Assembly (NCBI GenBank): GCA_021613335.1
Contig: JAJTWR010000245.1
Coordinates: 1,269,501 to 1,333,500, forward strand
Source of the DNA: Whitmania pigra
Taxonomy: Eukaryota > Annelida > Clitellata > Hirudinida > Haemopidae
Direction: 5' to 3'
Length of the DNA: 64,000 nucleotides
The notes beneath the pieces are model-generated. The model saw nothing but the letters and a program-made list of their open reading frames with translations. It ran no database searches and was not told the DNA's origin. A program made the position numbers and the translations under genes. Positions within the stretch are counted from its first letter, which is position 1, and each line of letters opens with the position of its first letter. This document shows positions 19,053-31,927 of the stretch, piece by piece.

Positions 19053-22000
19053 CTTTATCGCATTATAATCAGAATAAAAAATCAATCAAACTGAATTTGG
19101 TTAGCGAATCCATGTACGCCCCGCCATGACAAAGTAAAAAACATGATATTCCAATCAAGTATAATCTTGATGAGACCAAATTATAATTACTACAAAAACA
19201 AACCATTTTGTCTGATTTTTTGTTTATTCCGCACACAAATTCAAGAGGTAACTATCAGAAAGCGCACGAGAGCCCAAACGATAATGCAACAGATGCCGAT
19301 TGCTAGAAGCTTCAGTTACTATGCATGACTTAATAAGGAATATTTATCGAAAATTTATATTTTTTATGCATTTAAATTTAAAAAATATTTTAACTATAAG
19401 AAATGCTAAAAATTTAGTTTTTAATAAAAGTTTAAAACTCACTCCAGAAATTTTTCCGATTTATGCGAAGCATCATGTTTAATTGTTTAACATTTAATTT
19501 AAAAAAAAACCGTAGAATTACTATCACCACGAGTTAATCAAAAATCCTGATTGATGATTTCTATTGTGCCACAGACAATTTCCCAGAGGCTTCTGACTTC
19601 CAATCAATTAACCTTGTAACCGTAGCCATATGATCAGTTCCCAGCCTTTAAGGAAAGCAGACATCTATGGAATGCCCCGGTAAAATATTCCACAGATTCG
19701 TTCTATAAAGCGAAATGCATAGCAGAAATTGATAATTTATTATCAGATATAACAATTACATTTTACCTTAATTTAATGACGATGACTAAAAACAAGTTTA
19801 TTACATGGCATTGATTGTAGGTAAAGCTTTAGTTACGTCGACTTACTACGTCTAACTTTCCACATCCACTCACGAACACGGAGTCGTGTTACATTAATTG
19901 ATGATTTGGGCGAGCAAAAGCATATGCCTGGCAGATCCAAATACTTAATGAAGTCAATAGGTTGACAGGAATCAATATGTTATCCAGCCTCCTTCCATGA
20001 GATTTTTTTTGTTTTTATTCGGAATGTCGCTGCGAGTCTGAACCAGAGTTATTACACAGTTTTGCGTTTTAGAATTTTAGAATGGTTTAATTGTATTTAA
20101 ATTTGTATCACTTGAGCGAATGTTAGTATGAGTTAGCGATAAAAATTAATTTTGAGAAGAATGTTAAGGTTTGTAGAATGATAAAAATAAAAAGGTTAAA
20201 GTTAAACCTAATAATTTGTCAAATAGAGAGTTAAAATAACAAATCTATAGTTTAATATCTCAACACTGACTTTTAACCACTGAGCTTATTCGTGTTTTCT
20301 ACAACAGTGGATTAGCAATCGAAAGAATAGAATAGCAGTCCTTTGTTGAGTCGACTTAAACTAATCTGAAAATTGTCTTTAATTGGCTGATCGATAAATT
20401 ACAATAAGTCAGCTTATAAAATTATGATTCATCTACAATTATGGTTATCCTTATAAAGTTAACGAGATTAAAACTGAGGACCGTTTGATCATTTCCACTT
20501 TATTGCAATTGATTTAGAAAAGGCAGTGAATTCATTTCTCGAAAATTTTTAAAACACTTTTCAAGATATGCGCGAACAATCACGATTTGCTATAACTTTA
20601 TTTAATAAGTAAATATGAAATTTCATCGTTTTCCGATACAAAAATAATGATTCATTTTTTCAACAGCAACAAAATCAATTGTAACATGTCATACAAGCAT
20701 CCTTAAACAGGAAAAATAAATTTAATGTCAGAAACCGTAATCGCAATGTAAATGCAAATCATTGACAAGCTCGGACAAGCTGGTGTATTAGAATAGCGCC
20801 ATCATCGTCATCATCATCGTCGCATAATTTATGTATCATCTGAATCAATCTTCGTAGATTGATCAGAGCAAGCAGTAGGTATCACTATTCTCGAGATGAT
20901 AAAATCTTATTAAACAAATATTTGTACTTTATAAATATTCACAAACCAACATGAATTGTGTACGGTGATCGTTGAAGATGAGCTGAAAAATTGATAAACG
21001 ACGGGATTTTAAAAAGTAAACTGTAATTTTATCAAATTATTTTTAGTATGTATTAATATAGTGACATTTATCAAACGTTTGAACCATTTTTATAAATTAA
21101 TGACATCAACCGAACACTAGAACGTATTACTTCACGGCTTTAACTATCAAGGGCAATCACTAACCAAAGCAATGACACAGGTGATTGATATCATCAATCA
21201 ATCAATCAATCAAGCTCACGCGTCACCTTGATTATGATTACACTTAGCACCCTGATGTCATCTTTGAATATACCAGGTGCTAATTTTTTCTAGTAAATCA
21301 ATCTCCTGCAATTGAAAAATTGATATATATATATATAAAGAAATTTCTCCCAGAAATCATATTCCCTTTCTCCTATCACACCTATCATATCCAGAAGGGT
21401 GTCTGCGTGGGATCACTAGATTGCTCGTAGCTGTCCACGGCTTTGATGTTGCTTCTCGACTTAGCGACTGCCTCAGAAGTTCCTCAAAGACAATTATCGG
21501 CATCTTTGTGGTTCTTTGAAAACGCCAGCATGAAATGGATTCTTTATTTTCTCCACAAGAGCACAAGAAATTCGTATTTTCCAACCGCGGTAGTTCAACT
21601 ACGTCTCATTGGATGTGATGCAAACAAACCTTCCAATAGCGTTCAGACATCTGAGTGGCTTAATATAGAAATTAATTAAGTAATTAACAGCAACAACAGT
21701 AATAATGGCAGCGGCTAATTTTAGCCAAATCATGATCAGTCTCTACTAGTCAACTTCAAGAGCACTTCTCGGCTCGGGGCACCTGTTTTCATTCGTGTGA
21801 ATATTAATGAGCCTATGTGGGCATGTCTGTTCAAATAAAACGATGACATCATGGCATGGTAGTTAGTAAACGAATTGTCAACATAATTAATTTGTTACGC
21901 AACAATTTGGCTTCCATATTTTGTAAGTTACAAGCGGGTATAGATAGCATTAATTTAGCTAATTAACTTAGATAAATTGGTCATATTTTCTAGGTACATG

Positions 22001-22558
22001 TTAACATGATCAGCATCAGTCAGAATCACGCCTTATTATAATTTGTCAGGCTGTGGTAAACACTCTGTAACTCAAATCGTAACAGCCTAACTTTTAGGTA
22101 CTTCAGCAACAACTTTGAATGAACTCTTTTCTATTTGAAATAATGTTCTGGAAAATAAAATATATTTCCAAATTTCGACAGCACAGTGCTATAGAGTCGG
22201 TGATATATATAATTGTCAGATAGATAGCTATATTTTGTTAAATAACCGACAAGTCAGTAATTTTAACATGAATTGATTGGCATGTGTGAATTCTTATTGT
22301 CAACAAAATTGCTTTGATAAAAGATCAATTGTAATTATTGAATGTTATTGGGAGACGGATAGGGAGTACGAAACTAAGTGGAAAGTAAACCAAATTATGA
22401 GACGGCTTTATTTTTAAAATCTCTTACCAACGCAATGTGCAAAAATGGCAAATCCAAGTACCAGATGACGCAATTAGAAGTGAACTTCGAGTTTTTCATA
22501 ATTTATTCACTTATTGACCTCATTATTTCGAAATTTTATGAATATTAATGAAGTACTC
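19053..22558. other. Long intergenic interval between divergent CCT2 and FoxA genes
   Basis: No supported coding gene. It contains a small (ATCA)n run near 21190-21212 and otherwise AT-rich single-copy-looking DNA with only shadow-sized ORFs. It should hold the CCT2 promoter at its left end and enhancers of the downstream forkhead gene. Confidence 0.5.
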
Positions 22559-22633
22559 TGATTGGCCCCGTGCATCTGGTCCAATTATTCACAGGAGCTC
22601 TGTTTACACAGAACAAATACGTTCAAAGCAAAT

Positions 22634-22684
22634 GGGCGTGGTTTAACGTTGTCACCAACCAATTAAATAGGAGCAAATATTTGC
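22634..22684 (+). promoter_or_regulatory. Candidate FoxA core promoter with a palindromic forkhead site
   Basis: In order: a GC-box-like GGGCGTGG (22634-22641), CCAAT (22659-22663), an AT-rich TATA-like TTAAATAG (22663-22670) and a perfect 12-bp palindrome GCAAATATTTGC (22673-22684). Each half of the palindrome contains TATTTGC, matching the forkhead consensus TRTTTRY. A transcribed leader probably follows, ending at the donor CTGG|GTGAGT near 22901. The call is inferred from motif spacing. Confidence 0.4.
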
Positions 22685-23569
22685 AGCCGACAAACAGTAG
22701 ATGCGGGGAGATTTACTGAGCGGGAGGCTTTTGTTATTGTGGACATTTTATTGATTTTCTCAATTCTTACGAGGTGAAAATCTCTCCAAAATTTGAGCTG
22801 GAAACGCATGGAAAAGAATCCACTCGTACGCGACTCGTTAGGAAGCTGAGGTTCGCAAAACCTGAGGCTGACTCAGAAATTTGCAATTGTCCGATTACCT
22901 GGGTGAGTAGCCAATAATTCTGCTAGGATAAGATCGGTCTTACTTAAGATTCTGGAGTTTTATTGGTGCGATATGAAAATCCGAGATGGGTCGAGGCGTA
23001 TAGGCGAACACACACGGCAGGCCAAGCAGTGGATCGCTTAAAAACCTAGCCATACTGAGCAACGCAACGGCTTTATTTGTTCTGCCAAACAAACAGAGTG
23101 AAATCTTGCTCGTCCCATCATCATCTCGTGTAGCATTTGGACAAATATTTCCATTCATTGTTTTTTGTTTCGACTTTGGAAAGTTTTTTTTATTTAGAGA
23201 GCAAATCTTTTGCGATAATTCGCCATCGTCATCGGCCTGGGTACACAACTCGGCGCGTCGTCGGAAAACGACGCCTCCTGTTCTAGAGTAGGAAGAGAAG
23301 ATCCAGAGAAGGTAGGTTACTTACACGTTTGGAGGACGGTCGTTTGCATACCGATATGAGATTTCGAGCCTTTATTTGTCTTTGTTATTGTTAAACATGG
23401 CGTTTCTGATCAATTCTGTCCTTGGCTCGGAGTTGACTTAGTGCTGTTGAAATGTTCCAACTTTGCATCACCAATGCAAAGCTGTTTGCACGCTCGATAA
23501 CTGAAGAGATGCGTAAATATTTATTTTCGCTTTTAATTTGCTTACTTTGACCAACTGAAGATCAAGACA

Positions 23570-23683
23570 ATGAGAGAACTAGACAGAGACAAGGAAGAAA
23601 AGAAGAGGGACGAAAAAAATGGCTATTGTCAACACGGATTGTCGAACTGTTTACACTGTTTGGGATCATATAGCAACAGCGAG
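23570..23683 (+). CDS. Candidate N-terminal coding exon of the first FoxA gene
   Basis: An ATG starts a 38-codon open frame (MRELDRDKEEKKRDEKNGYC...) that ends exactly at a consensus donor GAG|GTAAGT. Spliced to the acceptor TTTTTAG|ATG at 24822, the frame stays open into the forkhead protein (phase 0). This would add 38 charged, Cys-containing residues in front of MPSLTTEI. It may be translated, or be 5' UTR with the internal ATG used. Confidence 0.5.
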
Positions 23684-24821
23684 GTAAGTAAACTTAAAGA
23701 GTATATTTATTTTAGTTTTTTGCTTCTGCATTAACACTTGTCTACAAATTTCTGGATGGAGCTGATTGAGAAAATGTCGTTAGACCATCTGTTTATCAGT
23801 TGCCATAGTGATGTTGACAGCTGAGATTATTATTATTTTAGGTAATTCAAAGCTTCAACATATTTTTTAAAGGCTCTGTAATTTTTTTTAACAAATTTAA
23901 TCTGAGATGTCCTATTTATTTTGATTTCCATTCTAAAGAAAAAGTTTATATTTTAAAATCACAAAGATAACATATGTCATTTTATTTATATGCATTCATG
24001 CATGTTTAGATATTTGAAATATAACAAGCGGAATTAAAAAAATAAAAATTTTTACACGTGCACTCATGTTATTAAAATAATTCTTATATTTGTTTTGCGG
24101 ACTGATTGTGCATAGAAAATTATTTTAGCCCGTCTTTTGTGCATGGAAAAATTAATCATTCTTGATTTTATTGAACATTTTGTGCATGGATGTGGTTTGC
24201 AATATTTTTTTGTGCAGAGCTCATAAAAGCAATCCAAGCGTGCAGACCTGCAGAAATCGTCAACAGCCTAGCTAAGATTCAACCTCGCAATCATCTTGCA
24301 GCGCTAGTGCAGCACGCTTGCAGATAAAATATTCACGGATGCACCGCTACCCTCATATCGATGTCTTATTTTTTTGTATTTTTCTAAACGCAATATCATC
24401 GATTTATGCATACCTTCAGTTAAAATTAAATAAAAATGTATTTGCATTTTCTTAATCGAAAACCACCAAATGCTGTTAAGTCAGTATTATATTAATAATA
24501 ATATATGAGAAATTATCAGAGAAATGGCACATAGTTTTAAGGATAACCGTTTTTAGAAAATGTTTTACCGTTTGTTCATGTGATTAATCATTAACACCTT
24601 ACCAGCAATGCTAGAAATTAATTCAACATTTTACTCAGGATTGATTAATTTTATTGCAATATTAAAACATTGTTATTACCATCAGCTTCAACCAGGCATT
24701 AGACTATTTACTTTGCTATTTATAATATCATTCTTTGCAAAAATACTCACTGCAAATTGCTAAAAAATTAAATATTAATAAACTACATTAATAATAATAG
24801 CAATTTATACCAAATTTTTAG

Positions 24822-26732
24822 ATGCCCAGTCTCACAACAGAAATCCACAAAAGTACAAATCAAAGCTCGCAATTGTTTTGGCAAGAAGCACAGCAATATA
24901 ACCAAACCAACCAAAGTCTAAACCAACACTTGAGTCACCAGAAGAGCCCATATTTTCTTTCTAATAATCCGTTTCCGAGCACCTCGAACGGCAGCACGCT
25001 AAAGACAATCCTAAGTGCTGGAATCGAAAAAGACGCTGCCAATAGAATGGGTTACTGTAACTCTGATTACTCCACTCTCGGAGACAAATTCGCCTACAAC
25101 AAATACATCGTCAACAACGCCAATAGCGCCAGCAACGGAACATCTCAATATCTTTACCCTACACAAACCACATCGACAATCGGCTCGTTTGCTTCAAATC
25201 CGTCCTTCATGGGTTCATTAGAGAATGACTACAGCAGCGGAGAAAAAAGCAGTCCCGGAATTCCGCCAAATGTAAACTTCATGGCCAGAAGACAATACCA
25301 CAATTCGAAGCCACCGTATTCATACATATCTCTCATCACTCTCGCTATAACTTCCTCTCCGAACAAGATGTGCACTTTGAACGAAATCTACCAATTCATC
25401 ATGGATAACTACTCATTCTACCGTCAGAATCAGCAAAGGTGGCAAAATTCCATAAGGCACAGTTTATCCTTCAATGATTGCTTTGTTAAAGTGACCAGGC
25501 AAGCAGATAAGCCAGGAAAAGGAAGTTATTGGGCTCTCCATCCCGATTCTCACAACATGTTCGAAAACGGTTGCTTTCTGAGACGTCAAAAGAGGTTTAA
25601 ATGTGCAGAGAAAGAGTCGTTACGACAAAAAATAAAACATTCAGTCAACAATCATTCAAATTCTGGCAGCAGTTGCAACAAAACTCCTTGTCCTCGGTCA
25701 TCGAATGGTTCAGAAGTCGACAAAGACAAAAATTCAACCAAAAAACAAACTCCAAACTCCAGCTTTAACGAATCATTGGAGAATGACAATGTCGTTCCAG
25801 CCAACACCGGCGAAAAAAAAGCATCCTCAAAAAAGCAAATCAAATCAAAAGATCAGTCAAAATCTGTTCTGAAAAGCAGCACAGTCCCCAGCAATCCCTC
25901 CATTGGAGTAAGTAACAGCTGCCCCATCGATACTTCTACCGAGTTTCAAGAAAAATTAACTTTGAAATCGAAAAACGACCGCGATGTCGTAGATAAATCC
26001 TTCGACAAAAACTCTTTGCCTCTCTGCCAGCCCGATTACAATCCTGTCAACGGCGTTGTAGACAAGCGACGCTATACAGACATGACTCTGGATTATACAG
26101 CTTCCGTCGGTAGTTCTGGAGTTTTGAATCAATCACTATTTCCATTTTATTATTCGTCAATTTCCGGTCAAACACCGCCAGTTTGGTCGTCGTCACAGAG
26201 TTCCTACGCCCTGTACAATCTCCCGCTTCCCACTTCTTCATCGACGACCATTTCAAGCCACACGTTCCCCTTCTCAATCAATCAGCTAATCGATCCCTTA
26301 AAAGCAAGCGCAGATCACCAAAAAACCCCGCACCCTACTTATCAGTCAGAATTCTACGGTACATTCGGTCATCAGTTTCCATCGTCTACGTCGATGTTTG
26401 GACAGGACTTTCCGAAACACAAACATCACTACCTGGACACGAATAACTCCATGGAGACGGCCGAGCATCCTCAATACTTCGACTCGATCGGTTCCAGTTC
26501 CGGCCACCATCAGCTGCACCCCGCCAATCAGCTGAACACGCTCCTACAGCCTCAGATCTCCGACCAGTCGTCCTTTGTCGCGCCAAACTACCAACATTAC
26601 CATGGCGGCTACGAGGGACTCCATCTGTTCAAGCCTCCTTCAAATGCCGAAGCCGATGGATTAAACGACAGCATGCTTTCCACACTGCCATCGACCCAGC
26701 ATTTCCAATGGAACAACTTCAAAGATTACTGA
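24822..26732 (+). CDS. FoxA-like forkhead transcription factor, paralogue 1
   Basis: An open frame of 636 codons in one exon, preceded by the acceptor TTTTTAG. The forkhead domain is at residues about 163-260, [11 protein letters not shown] through [47 protein letters not shown]. The last run is the FoxA-class C-terminal wing signature. Near residues 480-488, [11 protein letters not shown] matches the FoxA conserved region (HPFSINNLM in vertebrates), an EH1-type Groucho/TLE-binding motif. The Ser/Asn/Gln-rich flanks are typical activation regions. FoxA proteins are pioneer factors for endoderm and foregut. The wing-1 entry ([27 protein letters not shown]) is more divergent than usual for FoxA. 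Its tandem relative lies about 8 kb downstream. FoxA is the best assignment; a phylogeny would settle it. Confidence 0.9.
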   Translation: MPSLTTEIHKSTNQSSQLFWQEAQQYNQTNQSLNQHLSHQKSPYFLSNNPFPSTSNGSTLKTILSAGIEKDAANRMGYCNSDYSTLGDKFAYNKYIVNNANSASNGTSQYLYPTQTTSTIGSFASNPSFMGSLENDYSSGEKSSPGIPPNVNFMARRQYHNSKPPYSYISLITLAITSSPNKMCTLNEIYQFIMDNYSFYRQNQQRWQNSIRHSLSFNDCFVKVTRQADKPGKGSYWALHPDSHNMFENGCFLRRQKRFKCAEKESLRQKIKHSVNNHSNSGSSCNKTPCPRSSNGSEVDKDKNSTKKQTPNSSFNESLENDNVVPANTGEKKASSKKQIKSKDQSKSVLKSSTVPSNPSIGVSNSCPIDTSTEFQEKLTLKSKNDRDVVDKSFDKNSLPLCQPDYNPVNGVVDKRRYTDMTLDYTASVGSSGVLNQSLFPFYYSSISGQTPPVWSSSQSSYALYNLPLPTSSSTTISSHTFPFSINQLIDPLKASADHQKTPHPTYQSEFYGTFGHQFPSSTSMFGQDFPKHKHHYLDTNNSMETAEHPQYFDSIGSSSGHHQLHPANQLNTLLQPQISDQSSFVAPNYQHYHGGYEGLHLFKPPSNAEADGLNDSMLSTLPSTQHFQWNNFKDY

Positions 26733-29528
26733 TGAGAGAGTAATGTTTTATATTGAGTTTGTCTTAATTCATCACCTATTTTCAGCATTTTTAAATTTTT
26801 CGAGCAACTGAGTCTATTCTGGTCGTTTTTTTTTTGTTTGATGCAATTTTGAACATTGCAAGGACTATAGCACAGCCGTTTATTTTCTTAGTCATAGCTA
26901 GCTAAAGCAGATCTGAATTAACTTGCCATTCACCAACGTTTGAATCTCTCCGAAGCTACAGGGCCTAATGACATATGCGAATCTGATTTTGTCATGTTTT
27001 GTCGTTTTGAACAAATGGCTTTACGAATAAGTTAAATAATTTTAATTGTTTGTCTCGTGACTGAATTCATCTATGATTCATCAAAAGAAATATGGAGTAA
27101 TACGAATGGAGCAGATGGGTTAATTAAAGGAACGTGCTTCAACCAAAGGTAGTCAGCTCTGTTGACATAGTGTCATCGCTGTTAAGTAGTTAAGACCCTA
27201 ACAAGCCCAGCAAACATCTCAACATATTATACGGGTTCCATGCACAGTGACACAGCGTTTATGGCTCTTAGAGCAGACACTTGTCAAGGCGTGTCAAATA
27301 GCCGCTTAAAGTCAACCCTAAACTCGATTATATATCTGTGATGTTATCCTGTGAGGCAACTCTGAAATTTGGGACTCCAAAATATGTCTCCATTAGTGAA
27401 CTTGTTTTTTGATACCCTCGGTCCATTTTTCATGGTCTCGTCTCTTTGAAAATGTATGATGACAGAGGGATCAGACTTTTTTGTATGAATTTATCGGTCG
27501 TGTGCGACACCAAACGTTTTTCGAATTACCGCGATTTCAGGCCGATCGAACCATTAATCTCTACTTCAAACAATGGCATAATTGTCAGGAAATCGCAGCA
27601 CTTCGAGTGTGACTACTTCAAAGTTCAAGTTCATCCCTGATCAGTAATTATAATATTTGCTTTATGAGATTTATAATTTCTGGGGTCTTAGTAGATTAAG
27701 CCATAAGGCTTTTAGGATATTTCTCTCCAAAACGACGATTGTGAAGACGCTTCGTGAGTCAAAGAGTTGAAACGGGAGGGCTCGAATTGAGTGGTTGGAC
27801 TTTGATCTTCTCAAAATTTTTGAAGGGAATATCAGCGCGTCGAAATTGCGTTAGGGTAGTTAAGTAATTCCGAACACTTCGTTGGCCTTATTAGCTTAGG
27901 TCGATGTGGGATTAACTCATTATTCGTTTATTCGTTAACGATGGCTTTAGCAATCATTATTCAAATGAGAAACAAGGAAGATGTTGTGAAAGTATTTTGA
28001 AGGTAAGTTTAACTTTGTGCTAGATCAATTAAATTTAAATTGTTATACCACACATTCTACTCTGGACATAAGGATGTGTTTTATACTTTCATCAATCTAG
28101 ATTTTTATTTGTAATTTTTTTAAATTGAAGTTATTAGGCTCAATGTGTGGGGGATCTCAAAAAGTAGTTGGAAGAATAATTTATAAAAAAAATATACTAA
28201 TAGAGTAACAAAAATTAGTTTGACAATCGTTGTTACGTAATTGTTCTAATAACCTATTACAATTCAGACTTGCTTTGTTGTCTTCAGTATAAAAAAAAAT
28301 AGATTATCATAACCGTAGTTGCAGTGAGATTTTTGAAAAAGCCCAGATAGCCCGAACAAAAAGAAAACGAGATAATCCCACGAAATTTCTTTTTTTGTTT
28401 ATCACATTAAACCAGCTTTTATTGTCATTTATTATCCAATTTTAGTTACTATCCATGTTATTATACGTAGCCATGGGTTCCCAAATAAATAAAGATCAGA
28501 TTAGTAATGAAACAAGTCAAACACAATTTTATTTTAATTCAAAATTTCAACAAAATCGGTGTAAGAAATTGCATCATCATAAATATCAAAACTTCCAGTT
28601 GTTCATAATGAGTGATGCTGCATCACACAGGAGGCCTTAGTGCGCTTCGACGATAATTTTTGTGCAGTTGCATTGTCTGGAAAGAGCATTCAACAAGATG
28701 ATCAATGTGCGAAAACGGAGTATTGAATTGAATTGAGAGCTGGTTATAAGTTTTTCAAAACTGGCCAATATACAAAGTCTTGGGCCTTCATGCTTTTCAC
28801 ATGTTTCTGGGATGCTTGTGAGCCGGACCTGATTTCTAAGTTTTATTCAATAAACATGGATAAACTTTACATTTTACATCAAGGCGATTATTGGGATCTG
28901 CCTGTATCCAATCCTTTAGTTCGATATCTGTCAACCAGTCATCGTTAAATGCTTGATTGATTTCAATTATGCCTTATATGTCTCAATATTGTAGATTGGA
29001 AAGCATTACAGTAGTTTTCAAGGACAAAAACACCCTAAACTAGATGGTGACCATTTTTTGCTTAGAGCCAGCGACAAATGACGACGAAGTGTCGACTCTG
29101 TTACAACCTTTATTTAACAACGACAAAAATGTTCCGGCAGCATGACTACTGGATAGCGACGTAGCCTCAAATAATAAATGAGCAAAGTGCTCTCTAAATC
29201 AGAAAATGTGATATATTTAGCATCAACTAGACTAAAGTAAAGTTAGAAGATCGCAAAGTTGTTTCAATAGTAGTAGCGCTTTCCGGGCGCCATATTTTTT
29301 GGAGCCAGAGGAGAGGAAATACGGACTGGAAGCAGACGTCTTTTTAATCAAAAATTGCTGTCGATTGCATGATGCCTATAGAACACTATTTTTTGTAAAA
29401 TAATTTTATTGAAATAAATGGAATTCTTAAACATAAATAACCATTTGCTATAAATAGAAATTCGACGGTTGGGTGTAGCTGCGAACATTGAGTTGTTTTT
29501 TTTTTAATGAAGTGAGTGGCCGAAAGGA
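26733..29528. other. Intergenic, FoxA paralogue 1 to PP2C
   Basis: Presumed FoxA 3' UTR followed by AT-rich DNA. Short open frames (for example 27446-27640 and 28733-28948) show no recognisable domain or consistent splice context. Nothing else is seen. Confidence 0.5.
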
Positions 29529-31927
29529 ATGGGTGGAGCTTTTACTGAACCTGTGACTTCGAAAGAAACTAGTAAGGTCGAAAATGATAAATTCATTTGT
29601 GGTTCTAGTGCCATGCAAGGATGGAGACCAAGTATTCTTCATAAACATTTTAATTTGTGTTATTTGTTAGCAGTAATTACTTTGACGTTAGATTAAAACT
29701 GGAACGGGGTTTATTTGTCGTAAAGATTTATCGATGCTTCTTTAAGGGTTCAATGTTTATGTTAGTCATTCTATGTCAAACAAAAGTTCCTTCCTTCATA
29801 ATGTGCTTAAATTTTAGCTATGGAGGATGCACATCTACATGTTTTGAATTGTGAAAAGAATCCTGAATATAGTTTCTTTGCTGTCTTTGATGGACATGGA
29901 GGTTAGTTCATGGAATTGTTTAAGATCCCCAGAAGTATTTTATCAAAATTGTCTTTTCAGGAGATGAGGTGTCACTTCATGTCGGTAGTAACATCATTGA
30001 TATTTTCTTGAATCAACCATCTCTTGGTTAGACATTACATTACACACTTTAGTTGATTAATACATTAAGGGGTTAGTGTGCATACTTTCGTAAACTTGTT
30101 TTGATTTGTTGTCACGTTTAATCAGAAGATCCTTTCTTGATTTGAAAATTAAAAATTAAGTTATTCTATTATTTAGATGCTTTTGACAATGACTTCATTG
30201 ATTTGAAATGCTTGGTTAAGAAGGGCCAACATAGCAAATGGCTATTGGCTGGGCATTGTTTGTACAAAAATTTATTAGAGATATTAATTTATTTCAGAAA
30301 CCAGCATACCTATGGCACTCAGATCAGCATTTATGGAGATGGATAAACATTGCAGAGGTAAGGCTGATTTGATTATGACTATTATGACAATCAGTATTTT
30401 AATCTCGTGCCATTTAAACAACTACCTTAACTATTTGAGCTTGTTTATTTTTGGGGCATATCAATTTTGATAAAATAATTAAATTTTAAGAAATTTAAAA
30501 TTCTTAAGTACACATCCAGTCAAATTCTGTTGGAGCAACAGGAAATGTGGTCATCATCAAAGATAACACGATGATATGTGTATGTATTCTAACATTCTCA
30601 GATTTGCTTTTGTTTCTCAATTTGTTCCAATAAATTTGACCATGTGTTAAAAAAATGAAAAATAATTAAAAAAACTAATTCCACTTTTAAATGCCCGTGG
30701 TACTTTTTGACACCCGAACACCAGAAGTGTTTTTAGCCGGTATTTAACATTAAATTCTTCTTTTGCTATGTTAAAACTGCGCTTCTTCTTTACATTGTTA
30801 ACAATTACATCAGAGCCTATGATAATATTAAAGTACTAATGATAACAACTTAAACTATTGATACCTTTATTTTATTATTATTATTATCATTCATATTATA
30901 TTTTAGGCAAACATCGGTGACACGAGAGCGATCGTGAGTGTCGGAGGACTGGTCAGGGAATTGTCAGAGGACCACAAACCTCACGGTGACAAAGAGCTTC
31001 AGAGGATTGTCAAAGCTGGTGGATTTGTCACCAATTACAGAGTCAATGGTAATATAATTGCAATAGAAATGGTTCAATTTATTTTGTGTCCAATCTGTGT
31101 CCTAACTTTCTTCAGTAACTAGCATTGTGGCTATTCCAAATGAATCAAACTGGGTTTTGAACATGAACACATTCCTTTATCTGCGTTCCTTTAGCTGTGA
31201 AAGAATTAAGAATTTCAATTCCATGCCATTATTATTTGGCCATTTATGACCATCATGGTGATGACAATTGAATTTTAACTTAGCTAAGGTGATTGTAGTG
31301 GTGAAAAATCGTTTGTAAAAATCCTGTTTTGTTTGTGAAGGAAGCTTGGCTCTTTCTAGAGCATTCGGAGATTTCCAGTACAAAGAAAATTCCAATGTAT
31401 CAATGGAGAATCAGATGGTCATAGGTAGCTATCCATTATCAATTCAGTTAACATCGGTCATAAGCAGTATCAGCCATACCCATTTTTAAGATAGCCCGTT
31501 CATTGAATTTATTTTGTTTGCCAGCATTGCCCGACATCACCAGCATGGAAATAACACCGGATTGCGAGTTTTTCGTCATGGCGTGCGACGGCATTTGGGA
31601 CGTCATGACGAGCCAAGAAGTCATCAATTTCGTTAGGCTGAGGATTGCCAATCTCATGCCCCCAGAAATAGTGAGCTGCCTTTGGTAAACTAATTCCTAT
31701 AACTCTTTTAAACCATTACTTCTATAAAGATCTGTGAAGAGTTGATGACAAACTGCCTTGCACCGGATGCCAGAATGGGAGGCCTGGGCTGCGACAACAT
31801 GACCACGATAGTGGTGGGCTTCATCGAGGGTCGCGACTACAGGACCCTTGCACAAGTGTGTTCCACTCCCGTGTACTTCAATTTTGTGGATCCTTTGCCG
31901 ACGGCCACTTTAGTTATGTCGTCTTGA
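29529..31927 (+). CDS. PP2C-family Ser/Thr phosphatase (PTC2/3-like, PPM1), complete, 9 exons
   Basis: Exons: 29529-29631, 29818-29901, 29961-30026, 30298-30357, 30509-30579, 30907-31048, 31341-31424, 31525-31670, 31730-31927. All phases match, giving 317 aa. The N-terminus MGGAFTEPVTSKE has a Gly2 suitable for myristoylation and resembles yeast PTC2/3. Catalytic PP2C motifs in order: SSAMQGWRPTMEDAH, FFAVFDGHGGD (metal-binding Asp), ANIGDTRAI, LSEDHKP, NGSLALSRAFGDF, MACDGIWDVM, GCDNMTTIVV. The metal-coordinating Asp residues (DGHGG, DGIWD, DNMT) are intact, so an active Mg/Mn-dependent phosphatase is expected. It is compact for the family because the loop after DGHGG is short. An attractive acceptor at 30177 would open an extra exon but breaks the phase, so it was left out. 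The gene sits between the two FoxA paralogues on the same strand. Confidence 0.93.

Noticed and set aside
22940..23291. Overlapping ORFs on both strands upstream of FoxA (60-100 codons)
   Set aside because: No family resemblance and no matching splice phases; they probably lie in the 5' leader or intron.
30178..30270. Extra PP2C exon after the acceptor at 30177
   Set aside because: It has no donor giving the phase needed by the next exon, whereas joining 30026 to 30298 is in phase and gives a normal PP2C helix.
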